The notes beneath the pieces are model-generated. The model was not told the origin of the DNA. It was given only the letters and a program-made list of their open reading frames with translations, and searched no databases. From assembly GCA_964463865.1 (NCBI GenBank), contig CAYXDX010000048.1, positions 1 through 12,314 on the forward strand: a DNA stretch of 12,314 nucleotides. Direction: 5' to 3'. The DNA is from Ferroglobus sp964463865. GTDB taxonomy: Archaea > Halobacteriota > Archaeoglobi > Archaeoglobales > Archaeoglobaceae. Both the position numbers and the translations under genes were made by a program. Of this stretch, positions 1 through 7,222 are shown piece after piece; the first letter of the stretch is position 1; every line of letters starts with the position of its first letter.

Positions 1-605
1 TCGATTTCTCCGCTGAGCGGAGAATACCTGTAGACTTTTCTTCCAGAAAAAGCTATTCCGAGCGGGTGAAACCTGCCGTCTCCGATGTAGAGGACCGCTT
101 CGTAGTCCCCCCTCAGACTCGTGTAGTTGCAGCCCAGAACCTGACCTTCATAAGCTACACCTTCTCCTTTTTTGAGAAAAACCTCGTATCCTGCTTCTTC
201 AAGCTTCTTTGCCACTTCCCTAAACTTCCAGGCGTAGCTGACGGTTCCAGCAAGAGCTATCCTTCTCTCTTTAACGACCGACTTCACAAGGTCTACGTCC
301 ACCTCGTAGTCGTAAAAGTAGGGTAGAAATATCACGTTGTCCAGCCTAACCATCGGCGTGTGTGCTACGTGGACTATGTAGTCCGCTACTTTCAGAAGGT
401 TCAGGTCGATGTCACAGGATCCATACGAAGGAGATGCAGAGATCACAACCTCGTAGCCGCTTCTTTCGAGAAAAGACGCTATTTCGTCTGCCCAGTATTT
501 TAAGCCATCCGGAAGCTGCAACCCGATTTTCCTGCCCTTAGGAATTTTGTTAAAAATTTGAGAAAAGTCGATTCTACTTAAGATAGTCGACGATTCTGAC
601 ACCAT
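1..605 (-). CDS. dph2: Diphthamide biosynthesis enzyme Dph2, N-terminal part (cut by left window edge)
   Basis: Archaeal Dph2 is a cytosolic homodimeric [4Fe-4S] enzyme that cleaves S-adenosylmethionine to a 3-amino-3-carboxypropyl radical and attaches that group to the conserved His of elongation factor 2, the first step of diphthamide synthesis. The 201 visible residues include the family's IGLQLPDGLK strand and the first two expected cluster cysteines: Cys64 in YGSCD and Cys159 in VLGCN. The third cysteine would lie beyond the window. I chose the ATG at 605 because no other ATG, GTG or TTG precedes the conserved core except the GTG right after it, and GAGGT lies 8 nt upstream. This start overlaps the 3' end of hpt by 32 nt, so the gene is the third in the ppsA-hpt-dph2 run and is probably translated from the same mRNA. 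Family assignment is from motifs; the C-terminal part is not visible. Confidence 0.9.
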   Translation of the reverse strand, partial: MVSESSTILSRIDFSQIFNKIPKGRKIGLQLPDGLKYWADEIASFLERSGYEVVISASPSYGSCDIDLNLLKVADYIVHVAHTPMVRLDNVIFLPYFYDYEVDVDLVKSVVKERRIALAGTVSYAWKFREVAKKLEEAGYEVFLKKGEGVAYEGQVLGCNYTSLRGDYEAVLYIGDGRFHPLGIAFSGRKVYRYSPLSGEI

Positions 606-1137
606 CCCTGTCGACCTCGATTTTCACGAGGCTCTTTATGTTGTAACCCATTTTCCTCAGCTTTTCAGCTCCTTCGCCCTTCTCTATAATCGCAACGAAG
701 TCCTTTACGATCGCTCCTGCTTGCTCCAGAGCTTTAAGGGTCGCCAGAGCCGTTCCTCCTGTCGAAATTACGTCGTCCACGACTATAACTCTGTCACCTT
801 TTTCTATTCCGTTGATGTACAGCTTGCCCTTGGAATACCCCGTCTGCTGATCGACGACTATTTCGTTCGGAAAGCCGTAAGACCTCTTCCTCACGACCAC
901 TACAGGAATGCTCACTGCCAAGCTCAAAGCTATCGCCACTGGGATTCCCATAGCCTCTATCGTGACGATCTTATCGACGTCGAGGTCCGCGATCCTGATT
1001 ATTCCAGAGACAGCCTCTCTAACTATGTCCGGTTCGAGCTCTGGAACTCCGTCGGTGAGAGGGTGAATAAAATAGGGGTAGTCACCCTTCATTATTATTG
1101 GAGCGTTCTTGAGACTCTCAACGAGTTTTTTAAGCAT
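574..1137 (-). CDS. hpt: Hypoxanthine/guanine phosphoribosyltransferase, archaeal type
   Basis: Type I phosphoribosyltransferase of 187 residues that would convert hypoxanthine or guanine plus PRPP to IMP or GMP (purine salvage, cytosol). The PRPP-binding motif is at residues 117-129 (VIVVDDVISTGGT) with the paired acidic residues Asp121-Asp122. EAMGIP near residue 61 is the loop that contacts pyrophosphate. The N-terminal YFIHPLTDGVP stretch and the TGYSKGKLYING segment match the archaeal HGPRTase subfamily, whose members are related in sequence to bacterial APRT, so an adenine-specific activity is the main alternative. The ATG overlaps the end of ppsA by 8 nt, and GAGGG lies 6 nt upstream inside ppsA. 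Its own 3' end overlaps dph2. Translation is therefore likely coupled with both neighbours. Length is normal and no key residue is missing. Confidence 0.9.
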   Translation of the reverse strand: MLKKLVESLKNAPIIMKGDYPYFIHPLTDGVPELEPDIVREAVSGIIRIADLDVDKIVTIEAMGIPVAIALSLAVSIPVVVVRKRSYGFPNEIVVDQQTGYSKGKLYINGIEKGDRVIVVDDVISTGGTALATLKALEQAGAIVKDFVAIIEKGEGAEKLRKMGYNIKSLVKIEVDRDGVRIVDYLK

Positions 1138-3391
1138 CTTTATCCCTCAGCTTCTCAAGAAGTATCTTCATCTCCGTCCTCGCCACCACTTCCCTTATCC
1201 TCTGCACTGCATCTGGATTCGCGGAGACGCTGTCGATACCAAGTCTGACGAGCTTCTCCACCACGTGCGGATAGCTCCCCGCCTGACCGCATATCGACGT
1301 CTTGACTCCGTGCTTCTTGCAAACTTTAATCACGTGCTCTATCAGTTTCATGACTGCCGGGTGGGTTTCGTCGTAGAGGTGCGCGACGTTCTCGTTGTTC
1401 CTGTCGACCGCGAGTGTGTACTGCGTTAAGTCGTTGGTTCCGAAACTTATGAACGTTATGCCTTCCTTCACGAGGTCCTCTATTATCAACGCCGCCGCGG
1501 GAGTTTCGATCATCACTCCGAAATCTATCTTGTCGAGCGGAATGCCTTCGTCGAGGATTATCTCCTTCGCTTTCCTGACCTCCTCCACCCTCGTTACGAG
1601 CGGCAGCATTATTCCGATGTTCGTGTAACCCTCGTCTATCAGCTTCTTTATAGCTCTAAGCTCGGCTCTGAAGTGTATCTCTTCGGCAAGATCTCTCCTT
1701 ATACCCCTCCAGCCGAGCATCGGGTTAGCCTCTATTGGTTCCTCCTCTCCACCCTCCATCGCTCTGAACTCGTCGGTAGGAGCGTCGAGCGTTCTTATCC
1801 ATACCATCTTCGGATAGAACGCTTCGACCACCTTTTTCATACCTTCATAAAGCTTCTGAACGTAAACGTCGATCTCTCCGTCTCTTATGTATTTCATCGG
1901 ATGCTTTTCCAACCCGAGAACCATGTGCTCAATTCTGAAGAGTCCAACGCCGTCAGCTCCAGTAGCTGCAGCCCTCTCTGCGGCTTCGGGAATCGAGATG
2001 TTGACCTTGACTTCAGTAGCGGTTATTATCGGCGCGGCAGTCGGCTTTGCAACCTCTTCGACCTTTTCTTCCTCCCTCAGCTTAACCTCGCCCTCGTAAA
2101 CTATGCCCCTCTCACCGTCTACGGTTACGAGCATACCGTCCTTCAAGACCTTCGTCGCCTCCTTCGTTCCTACTACCGCCGGTATTCCGAGCTCTCTGCT
2201 GACTATCGCGGCGTGACAAGTCAAACCGCCCTCGTCGGTAATGATGGCTGCCGCCCTCTTCATCGCAGGGACCATGTCCGGAGTCGTCATCGTCGTAACG
2301 AGGATGTCTCCGGGCTGAACCTTGTTTATCTCCTTTTCGCTCATGATTATCTTGACTTTCCCGACGCCGATTCCCGGGGACGCTCCGAGACCTTTGAGGA
2401 GGACTTTCCCTTCTCCGACCTCCTTCTTCTCTTCGACCTTGCCCTTGATCGTCGTAATCGCTCTCGACTGGAGTATGTATATTCTGCCCTTCTCTATCGC
2501 CCACTCTATGTCCTGAGGGTGTTTGTAGTGTTCCTCTATTAGCTCGCCGTATCTCACGAGTTCCTCGATTTCATTGTCGCTGAGGACTCTTTCCTTTCCT
2601 TTTTCTCCAAGTTCAACCTCCACGGTCTTTCCGTCTTCTCTCGTTATCATCAGGGACTTTACAGCAACCTTGACGTCAACGATTTTTCTCTCCCTTCTGT
2701 CGTAGACGTAAGTGTCAGGAGTAACCTTACCACTGACTATCGCTTCACCCAAACCGAAAACCGCTTCGATTATGCAGAGCTTTTCTCCGGTAACCGGGTG
2801 AGAAGTGAACATCACTCCACTCTTTTCGCTGTTCACCATCTTCTGAACCACGACAGCTATGCTCACGTCTTCGTGCCTGAACCCCTGTTGAACCCTGTAG
2901 TATATCGCTCTCGGCGTGTAGAGACTGCTCCAGCACTTCCTGACTTTGTCCACGACGTCGTCTTCCCCTTTGACGTTGAGATATGTTTCCTGCTGTCCGG
3001 CGAAGCTCGCCTCCGGTAAGTCTTCGGCCGTAGCCGAGCTTCTTACAGCTACGAAGACTTCCTCTCCTTCCTCTTCGCAGAGTCTTCTGTAAGCAGATTT
3101 TATTTCGTTCTCGATTTTCTCGGGTATCTCCGTCTCTTCTATCAGCTTTCTTATGCTCTCAGACACTTTGTTCAGCTCGTCCGTGTTCTCTACGTCGAGA
3201 CCTCTCAGCATGTCAAGAATCTGATACTTGATCCCGGTAGCCTCCAGAAACTCGTTGAACGTTCTCGCGTCTACGACGAATCCGTTTGGAACCGGAATTT
3301 CGAGCTTCATTAATTCTCCAAGGTTTGCAGCTTTACCGCCGACAAGAGGAACGTCTTCCTTAGAAACCTCATTGAGCCAGAGCACGGCCAT
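1130..3391 (-). CDS. ppsA: Phosphoenolpyruvate synthase (pyruvate, water dikinase)
   Basis: Makes PEP from pyruvate with ATP and water, giving AMP and phosphate; this is the entry to gluconeogenesis from pyruvate in the cytosol. The 753 residues carry the full three-domain layout. The N-terminal ATP/pyruvate-binding domain is about residues 5-315 (VGGKAANLGEL, AVRSSATAEDLPEASFAGQQ, QDIEWAIE). The swivelling phosphohistidine domain is about 335-440 with GGLTCHAAIVSRELGIPAVVG at 388-408, where His393 is the phosphorylated residue. The C-terminal PEP/pyruvate TIM barrel is about 455-745 (GLFRIEHM, GTNDLTQYTLAVDR) with the proton-donating Cys701 in SICGQAGS. Length is close to the family norm (E. 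coli PpsA has 792). The ATG at 3391 has GGTG 5 nt upstream and a promoter about 36 bp upstream. It is the first gene of the ppsA-hpt-dph2 run and diverges from serA. A pyruvate phosphate dikinase reaction is possible but less likely from this layout. Confidence 0.96.
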   Translation of the reverse strand: MAVLWLNEVSKEDVPLVGGKAANLGELMKLEIPVPNGFVVDARTFNEFLEATGIKYQILDMLRGLDVENTDELNKVSESIRKLIEETEIPEKIENEIKSAYRRLCEEEGEEVFVAVRSSATAEDLPEASFAGQQETYLNVKGEDDVVDKVRKCWSSLYTPRAIYYRVQQGFRHEDVSIAVVVQKMVNSEKSGVMFTSHPVTGEKLCIIEAVFGLGEAIVSGKVTPDTYVYDRRERKIVDVKVAVKSLMITREDGKTVEVELGEKGKERVLSDNEIEELVRYGELIEEHYKHPQDIEWAIEKGRIYILQSRAITTIKGKVEEKKEVGEGKVLLKGLGASPGIGVGKVKIIMSEKEINKVQPGDILVTTMTTPDMVPAMKRAAAIITDEGGLTCHAAIVSRELGIPAVVGTKEATKVLKDGMLVTVDGERGIVYEGEVKLREEEKVEEVAKPTAAPIITATEVKVNISIPEAAERAAATGADGVGLFRIEHMVLGLEKHPMKYIRDGEIDVYVQKLYEGMKKVVEAFYPKMVWIRTLDAPTDEFRAMEGGEEEPIEANPMLGWRGIRRDLAEEIHFRAELRAIKKLIDEGYTNIGIMLPLVTRVEEVRKAKEIILDEGIPLDKIDFGVMIETPAAALIIEDLVKEGITFISFGTNDLTQYTLAVDRNNENVAHLYDETHPAVMKLIEHVIKVCKKHGVKTSICGQAGSYPHVVEKLVRLGIDSVSANPDAVQRIREVVARTEMKILLEKLRDKDA

Positions 3392-3423
3392 GCTATCACC
3401 CGATATGCAGACGAACGTGGAAA

Positions 3424-3439
3424 CTTAAAAGATTTTTGA
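3424..3439 (-). promoter_or_regulatory. BRE/TATA promoter of ppsA
   Basis: Reading leftward, an A-rich BRE-like stretch (TCAAAAAT, 3439-3432) is followed by the TATA-like box CTTTTAAG (3431-3424). Its centre is about 36 bp from the ppsA ATG, so transcription would start about 10 nt upstream of the gene and keep the GGTG ribosome site in a short leader. It lies only 20 bp from the opposite-facing serA TATA box. Assigned by pattern and spacing only. Confidence 0.5.
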
Positions 3440-3451
3440 TGAACCAACAAT

Positions 3452-3459
3452 CTTTATAT
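3452..3459 (+). promoter_or_regulatory. TATA box of serA
   Basis: CTTTATAT, preceded by CAACAAT as a possible BRE, is a good archaeal TATA box. Its centre is 27-28 bp from the serA ATG, so the transcript would begin at or within a few bases of the start codon. A GAGG sequence at 3471-3474 looks like a ribosome site but might not be included in such an mRNA. Confidence 0.55.
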
Positions 3460-3482
3460 CTCCAGAGAGTGAGGCGAGAGCG

Positions 3483-5066
3483 ATGAAAGTTCTCGTAGCC
3501 AGCAACATAGCTAAAGAAGCCATAGAGCTAATGGTCTCCGAAGGTCTTCAGGTAGACGTGAAAGCAGACGTGAGCGAAGAAGAGCTAAAGGAGATAATAA
3601 AGGACTACGACGCCCTCATAGTCAGGAGCAGGCCGAAGGTTACGAGGGAAATAATAGAGAGGGCAGAGAACCTAAAGATAATAGGTAGAGCCGGAGTCGG
3701 CGTCGACAACATCGACGTCGACGCTGCAACCGAGAAGGGGATAATAGTCGTAAACGCTCCGGGCGGTAACACGGTATCGACTGCAGAGCTGACGATGGCG
3801 CTGATACTCGCCGCTGCAAGAAAAATACCTCAGGCCGATAGAAGCGTAAAGGACGGAAGGTGGGAAAGGAAGAAGTTCGAAGGTCTCGAACTCAGAGGAA
3901 AGACACTCGGAGTGATAGGACTCGGCAGAATAGGATTTGAAGTGGCTAAGAGAGCGAAAAGTTTCGAAATGAGAGTTATAGCCTACGACCCATACATTTC
4001 CCCCGAGAGAGCGAAGTCGATCGGCGTCGAACTCGTCGATTTCGACTACCTGATAGAGAACTCGGACGTTATAACTGTTCACGTTCCGAAGACAAAAGAA
4101 ACGGAAAAAATGATAGGAAAAGAAGAGTTCGAGAAAATGAAAAAAGGCGTCATTATCGTTAACTGCGCGAGGGGTGGAATAATCGACGAAGACGCTCTTT
4201 ACGAGGCGATAAAATCTGGAAAAGTTTACGCAGCCGCTCTTGACGTTTACGAGAAAGAGCCTCCAGACTTCAACCATCCGCTGTTCAAACTCGATAACGT
4301 GATAACGACTCCGCACATCGGAGCCTCGACTAAAGAGGCTCAAAAAAGCGTTGGACTGATCATAGCGAGGGACATCATAAACCTCTACAAGGGTCTCCCA
4401 GTTATAAATGCGGTCAACCTGCCGAGCCTAAAGCCGGAAGTCTTCGAATACCTCATGCCGTATATAACGCTCGCCGAGAAAATGGGTAAAATCGCCTCCG
4501 CGAGACTCGGCGGAAACTTCAAGGAAGTCAAAATAACTTACAGAGGAAAAATAGCCGAAATGGACACGGCTTACGTTACGAGAGCTTTGCTCAAAGGTCT
4601 CCTCGAGAACATACTCGGATCGAACATTAACCTCGTCTCGTCGATGCCGATAGCTAAACAGCGCGGGATAAAAATCGAAGAATCCAAGATAGAGGTCACG
4701 GATAGCTACGAGAGTTTGATCGAGATAGAGGTTAAGGGTGACAAAAGCATAAGCCTCGCGGGAACGAGCTTCGGAAGAGACGATTACAGAATTATAAGGA
4801 TAGACAAATACAAGGTCGACTTCGTTCCAAAAGGTCACTACGTGATTTCCCTACACGAGGACAAGCCAGGAGTGATAGGCAGAGTAGGAACGCTCTTCGG
4901 ACAGTACAACATAAACATTGCCGGAATGATTGTGGGCAGATACGGAGACAAACCCGGTGGCGTTCAGCTGATGCTACTCCTTGTAGACGATCCTCCGACG
5001 GAAGAAATCTTGAAGAAAATGGTAAAGCTGGATGGAATAATAGACGCCACATACATCTACCTCTAA
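3483..5066 (+). CDS. serA: D-3-phosphoglycerate dehydrogenase, long form with ASB and ACT domains
   Basis: Oxidises 3-phosphoglycerate to 3-phosphohydroxypyruvate with NAD+, the first step of serine synthesis in the cytosol. The 527 residues equal the length I recall for the A. fulgidus enzyme. The substrate-binding domain is formed by residues 1-100 and about 285-315. The Rossmann domain between them has the dinucleotide motif GLGRIG (146-151) and the acidic residue that selects NAD (YDP, Asp169). Catalytic residues are Arg230 (NCARGG), Glu259 (YEKEP) and His278 (TTPHIG). Residues about 320-445 are the allosteric substrate-binding (ASB) domain, and about 452-527 are an ACT domain (GHYVISLHEDKPGVIGRVGT), which in related enzymes gives serine feedback inhibition. 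The ATG follows GAGG by 8 nt. It diverges from ppsA, and its stop codon overlaps that of the convergent exporter gene by a few bases. Confidence 0.97.
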   Translation: MKVLVASNIAKEAIELMVSEGLQVDVKADVSEEELKEIIKDYDALIVRSRPKVTREIIERAENLKIIGRAGVGVDNIDVDAATEKGIIVVNAPGGNTVSTAELTMALILAAARKIPQADRSVKDGRWERKKFEGLELRGKTLGVIGLGRIGFEVAKRAKSFEMRVIAYDPYISPERAKSIGVELVDFDYLIENSDVITVHVPKTKETEKMIGKEEFEKMKKGVIIVNCARGGIIDEDALYEAIKSGKVYAAALDVYEKEPPDFNHPLFKLDNVITTPHIGASTKEAQKSVGLIIARDIINLYKGLPVINAVNLPSLKPEVFEYLMPYITLAEKMGKIASARLGGNFKEVKITYRGKIAEMDTAYVTRALLKGLLENILGSNINLVSSMPIAKQRGIKIEESKIEVTDSYESLIEIEVKGDKSISLAGTSFGRDDYRIIRIDKYKVDFVPKGHYVISLHEDKPGVIGRVGTLFGQYNINIAGMIVGRYGDKPGGVQLMLLLVDDPPTEEILKKMVKLDGIIDATYIYL

Positions 5067-7222
5067 CTTTTTCTGTTTTTTCTGCTGTCGATGAACACCA
5101 GGAACGCTGGAACTACTGTTAGCGCTGCCACGAGGCTCATTACGATCGCGAAAACGCTTATCACTCCGAAGTCTCTCATGATCGGGAACGGAGACACGAG
5201 CATAGCCGCGAAACCGCCGGCCATCGTAAGGCCAGACGTCAAAATTGGCTTTCCTATTCTTGTAATGGTTACCTCGACCGCCTCTTCCGGACTCAGACCT
5301 CTCCTCCTCTCCTCGAGGTAACGCTCCATCACGTGAATGGAGAAGTCAATTCCGAGCCCTATGATCATCGAATTCATGCTCGCGGTCACCAGAGTCCTTG
5401 AGAATCCGAAGACGAACATGAGTCCGCCGGTCGTAAGAATTACGAGGGAAATCGGTATTAGCGGAACGACCGCGTTCTTCAAGCTCCTGTAAACGAAAAG
5501 CAGGAGCAGAGTTACGAGCACGTAGCTCGCGATCGTCATTCTGTTCTGCCCGTTGACGATCAGGTCGGCGACGAACATCTTCAGAACGACATCTCCGGTG
5601 AGGTAGTAGTCGAACGACCCGAAGAAGCCTATCTCTCTCTTCACCCTCTCGTAGAGAGACTTGAACTCCAGCCAGTCCATCTGGGATACCGTGAAGTATA
5701 CGGCGAGCGTGTTCCCCGACAAATACCTGTCCTTGAACTCTCCGAGCACGTCGAGTTGTTTCCTTAACTCGTAGTCAGTGTCGCCGATTTTACCGAACCT
5801 CGACTCTATGAGCTTTCCGAGAGAGCTGTAATCCGTTATGGCGCTCTCCGACTTCGAGATGTATTTCGCAAGATCTTCGACTCGTTTTATAGATTCAGCG
5901 TCTATCGAATCGACGCCTATGACCACTATCAGCTTGTCCTGGCTGCCGAAGACGTTTTCGAGTTCCTTCATCTTCCTTATCGCCGGAAGGTCCTGCGGTA
6001 TGTATTTATAGAAGTTCGTCTCGAGCGGAACCTTCTCGTATCCGTAGTAGCTCAGAGAGGCAACTATCAAAGCCACAAGTAGCACGAGTTTGTAGTTCCT
6101 CGAGACGAACAAAGCAGCTACGTCTAACGCTTTCTCGGAAACTCCAGCCTCTCTCCTCTTCCTTTCCTTTCTGTCCGTGAACACGAGGAAAGCGGGCAAG
6201 AACGTCAGGCTTAAAACGTAGGCGAAAACGAGACCGACTGCAGATATCAATCCGAACCAGCCAAGCGCGGGCACTCCGGAAAACAGCATCGACAAGAAGC
6301 CGATCACCGTCGTTATCAGCGCCAAGGATAAAGCCGTTCCAACTCCCTTAATCGCTACGATCGACGCCTCTATAGGGCTTAAACCCTTACTCCTCTCTTC
6401 CTCGTATCTTCCCATGAACTGCGCCGCGTATTCTATACTTAAGCCTATCAGAACCGGCAGAAAGGCATTAGTTACTTCCGTCAACGGAATTCCGAGAATC
6501 GGCATTACTCCGTAAGCGTAAGTGACTGTTATCAGAGAAATGAGGAGCGGGAGTAAGAGGAACCTCTTGTGCTCGACGACCCCTCTGAAGACTATGGAAA
6601 GGGTTACCACCATCAGTATTACTGCAGCGATTCCCATCATCGCCAGGCTGCTCCCGATACTCTGATTGACCTGATACCTCACCATTGGATTTCCCGTCGC
6701 TTCGATGACCACTCCGGGAGGCAAGTTTATCTCTGACAGCCTTTTTTCGACTTCCTGAGCTATCTGATCGTATCTGTCTGGATCCGCTACCACCTCAGCC
6801 TCAAGTATCGCCAGAGATTTCTTAGGAACATATTGGGGAGCGAGGCGATAGGTGAGCTGTTCGAGGAGCTTCTCGTCCGTCGGCAGGTATCCGAGCCTGT
6901 TTACAATGGCGTGAGCTGGAGATTTTACCTCGCCTATTCCGTCGACTTTCTTCAGCTCGTCACCTATTTTGAGGAGCAGTTCGAACGTCTCGTAGTTTAA
7001 AACGTTGTCACCCTTGACGAACACGAACACCGACGCGACGGTTCCTCCAAAGTCCTTGGAATACAGTTTGTATTGCTGGAACTCCTTGTGATCTTCGCTG
7101 AAGTAAGTCTCGTATCCCTGATTCATCTTGACGTTTTTTGCGTTGTATGCGAAGAAGAGGAACAGCAGAACGGTAAAAAGAATTATAAGGTGTCTGTTCT
7201 TCACTATCTTCTCGGCCCTCAT
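5063..7222 (-). CDS. RND/MMPL superfamily exporter, archaeal HAE3-like, 12 TM
   Basis: Integral membrane permease of 719 residues built as two similar halves. TM1 is about residues 12-26, followed by a large extracytoplasmic loop (27-190), then TM2-TM6 (192-348). TM7 is 378-396, followed by a second large loop (397-560), then TM8-TM12 (561-710). The tail is basic. The paired TM4/TM10 motifs are GLSIEYAAQF (Glu264) and GLGIDFSIHV (Asp626), each followed by a cytoplasmic (R/E)YxEExxxGLSPxEA loop. The acidic residues are where RND pumps carry the proton path. The length and single polypeptide fit the archaeal hydrophobe/amphiphile efflux-3 group rather than tripartite bacterial pumps; the substrate cannot be read from sequence. 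The start at 7222 overlaps the previous gene's stop as ATGA, with GGAG 6 nt upstream. The longer reading from 7339 would add 39 polar residues before TM1 and is rejected. It is probably an export partner of the COG1361 protein just upstream. Confidence 0.92.
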   Translation of the reverse strand: MRAEKIVKNRHLIILFTVLLFLFFAYNAKNVKMNQGYETYFSEDHKEFQQYKLYSKDFGGTVASVFVFVKGDNVLNYETFELLLKIGDELKKVDGIGEVKSPAHAIVNRLGYLPTDEKLLEQLTYRLAPQYVPKKSLAILEAEVVADPDRYDQIAQEVEKRLSEINLPPGVVIEATGNPMVRYQVNQSIGSSLAMMGIAAVILMVVTLSIVFRGVVEHKRFLLLPLLISLITVTYAYGVMPILGIPLTEVTNAFLPVLIGLSIEYAAQFMGRYEEERSKGLSPIEASIVAIKGVGTALSLALITTVIGFLSMLFSGVPALGWFGLISAVGLVFAYVLSLTFLPAFLVFTDRKERKRREAGVSEKALDVAALFVSRNYKLVLLVALIVASLSYYGYEKVPLETNFYKYIPQDLPAIRKMKELENVFGSQDKLIVVIGVDSIDAESIKRVEDLAKYISKSESAITDYSSLGKLIESRFGKIGDTDYELRKQLDVLGEFKDRYLSGNTLAVYFTVSQMDWLEFKSLYERVKREIGFFGSFDYYLTGDVVLKMFVADLIVNGQNRMTIASYVLVTLLLLFVYRSLKNAVVPLIPISLVILTTGGLMFVFGFSRTLVTASMNSMIIGLGIDFSIHVMERYLEERRRGLSPEEAVEVTITRIGKPILTSGLTMAGGFAAMLVSPFPIMRDFGVISVFAIVMSLVAALTVVPAFLVFIDSRKNRKS
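5067..5083 (+). terminator. Oligo-T terminator candidate of serA
   Basis: Directly after the serA stop codon the plus strand carries T5 (5068-5072) and T6 (5076-5081) runs with no strong hairpin, the form of intrinsic terminator common in archaea. The tract lies inside the 3' coding end of the opposite-strand exporter gene, where it encodes the Lys/Arg-rich tail. Function is inferred from composition and position. Confidence 0.45.

Noticed and set aside
66..326. 86-codon open frame on the plus strand at the left edge
   Set aside because: Opposite the Dph2 reading frame, which has the family motifs and runs unbroken to the window edge.
721..1248. 175-codon open frame on the plus strand
   Set aside because: Opposite hpt and the ppsA 3' end, both strongly supported.
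1673..2542. 289-codon open frame on the plus strand
   Set aside because: Lies entirely opposite ppsA, whose protein is clearly conserved; the translation is low-complexity Arg/Leu/Ser-rich with no recognisable domain.
3672..4343. 223-codon open frame on the minus strand
   Set aside because: Shadow of serA; rich in Ser, Tyr, Arg and Phe, with no domain and no start context.
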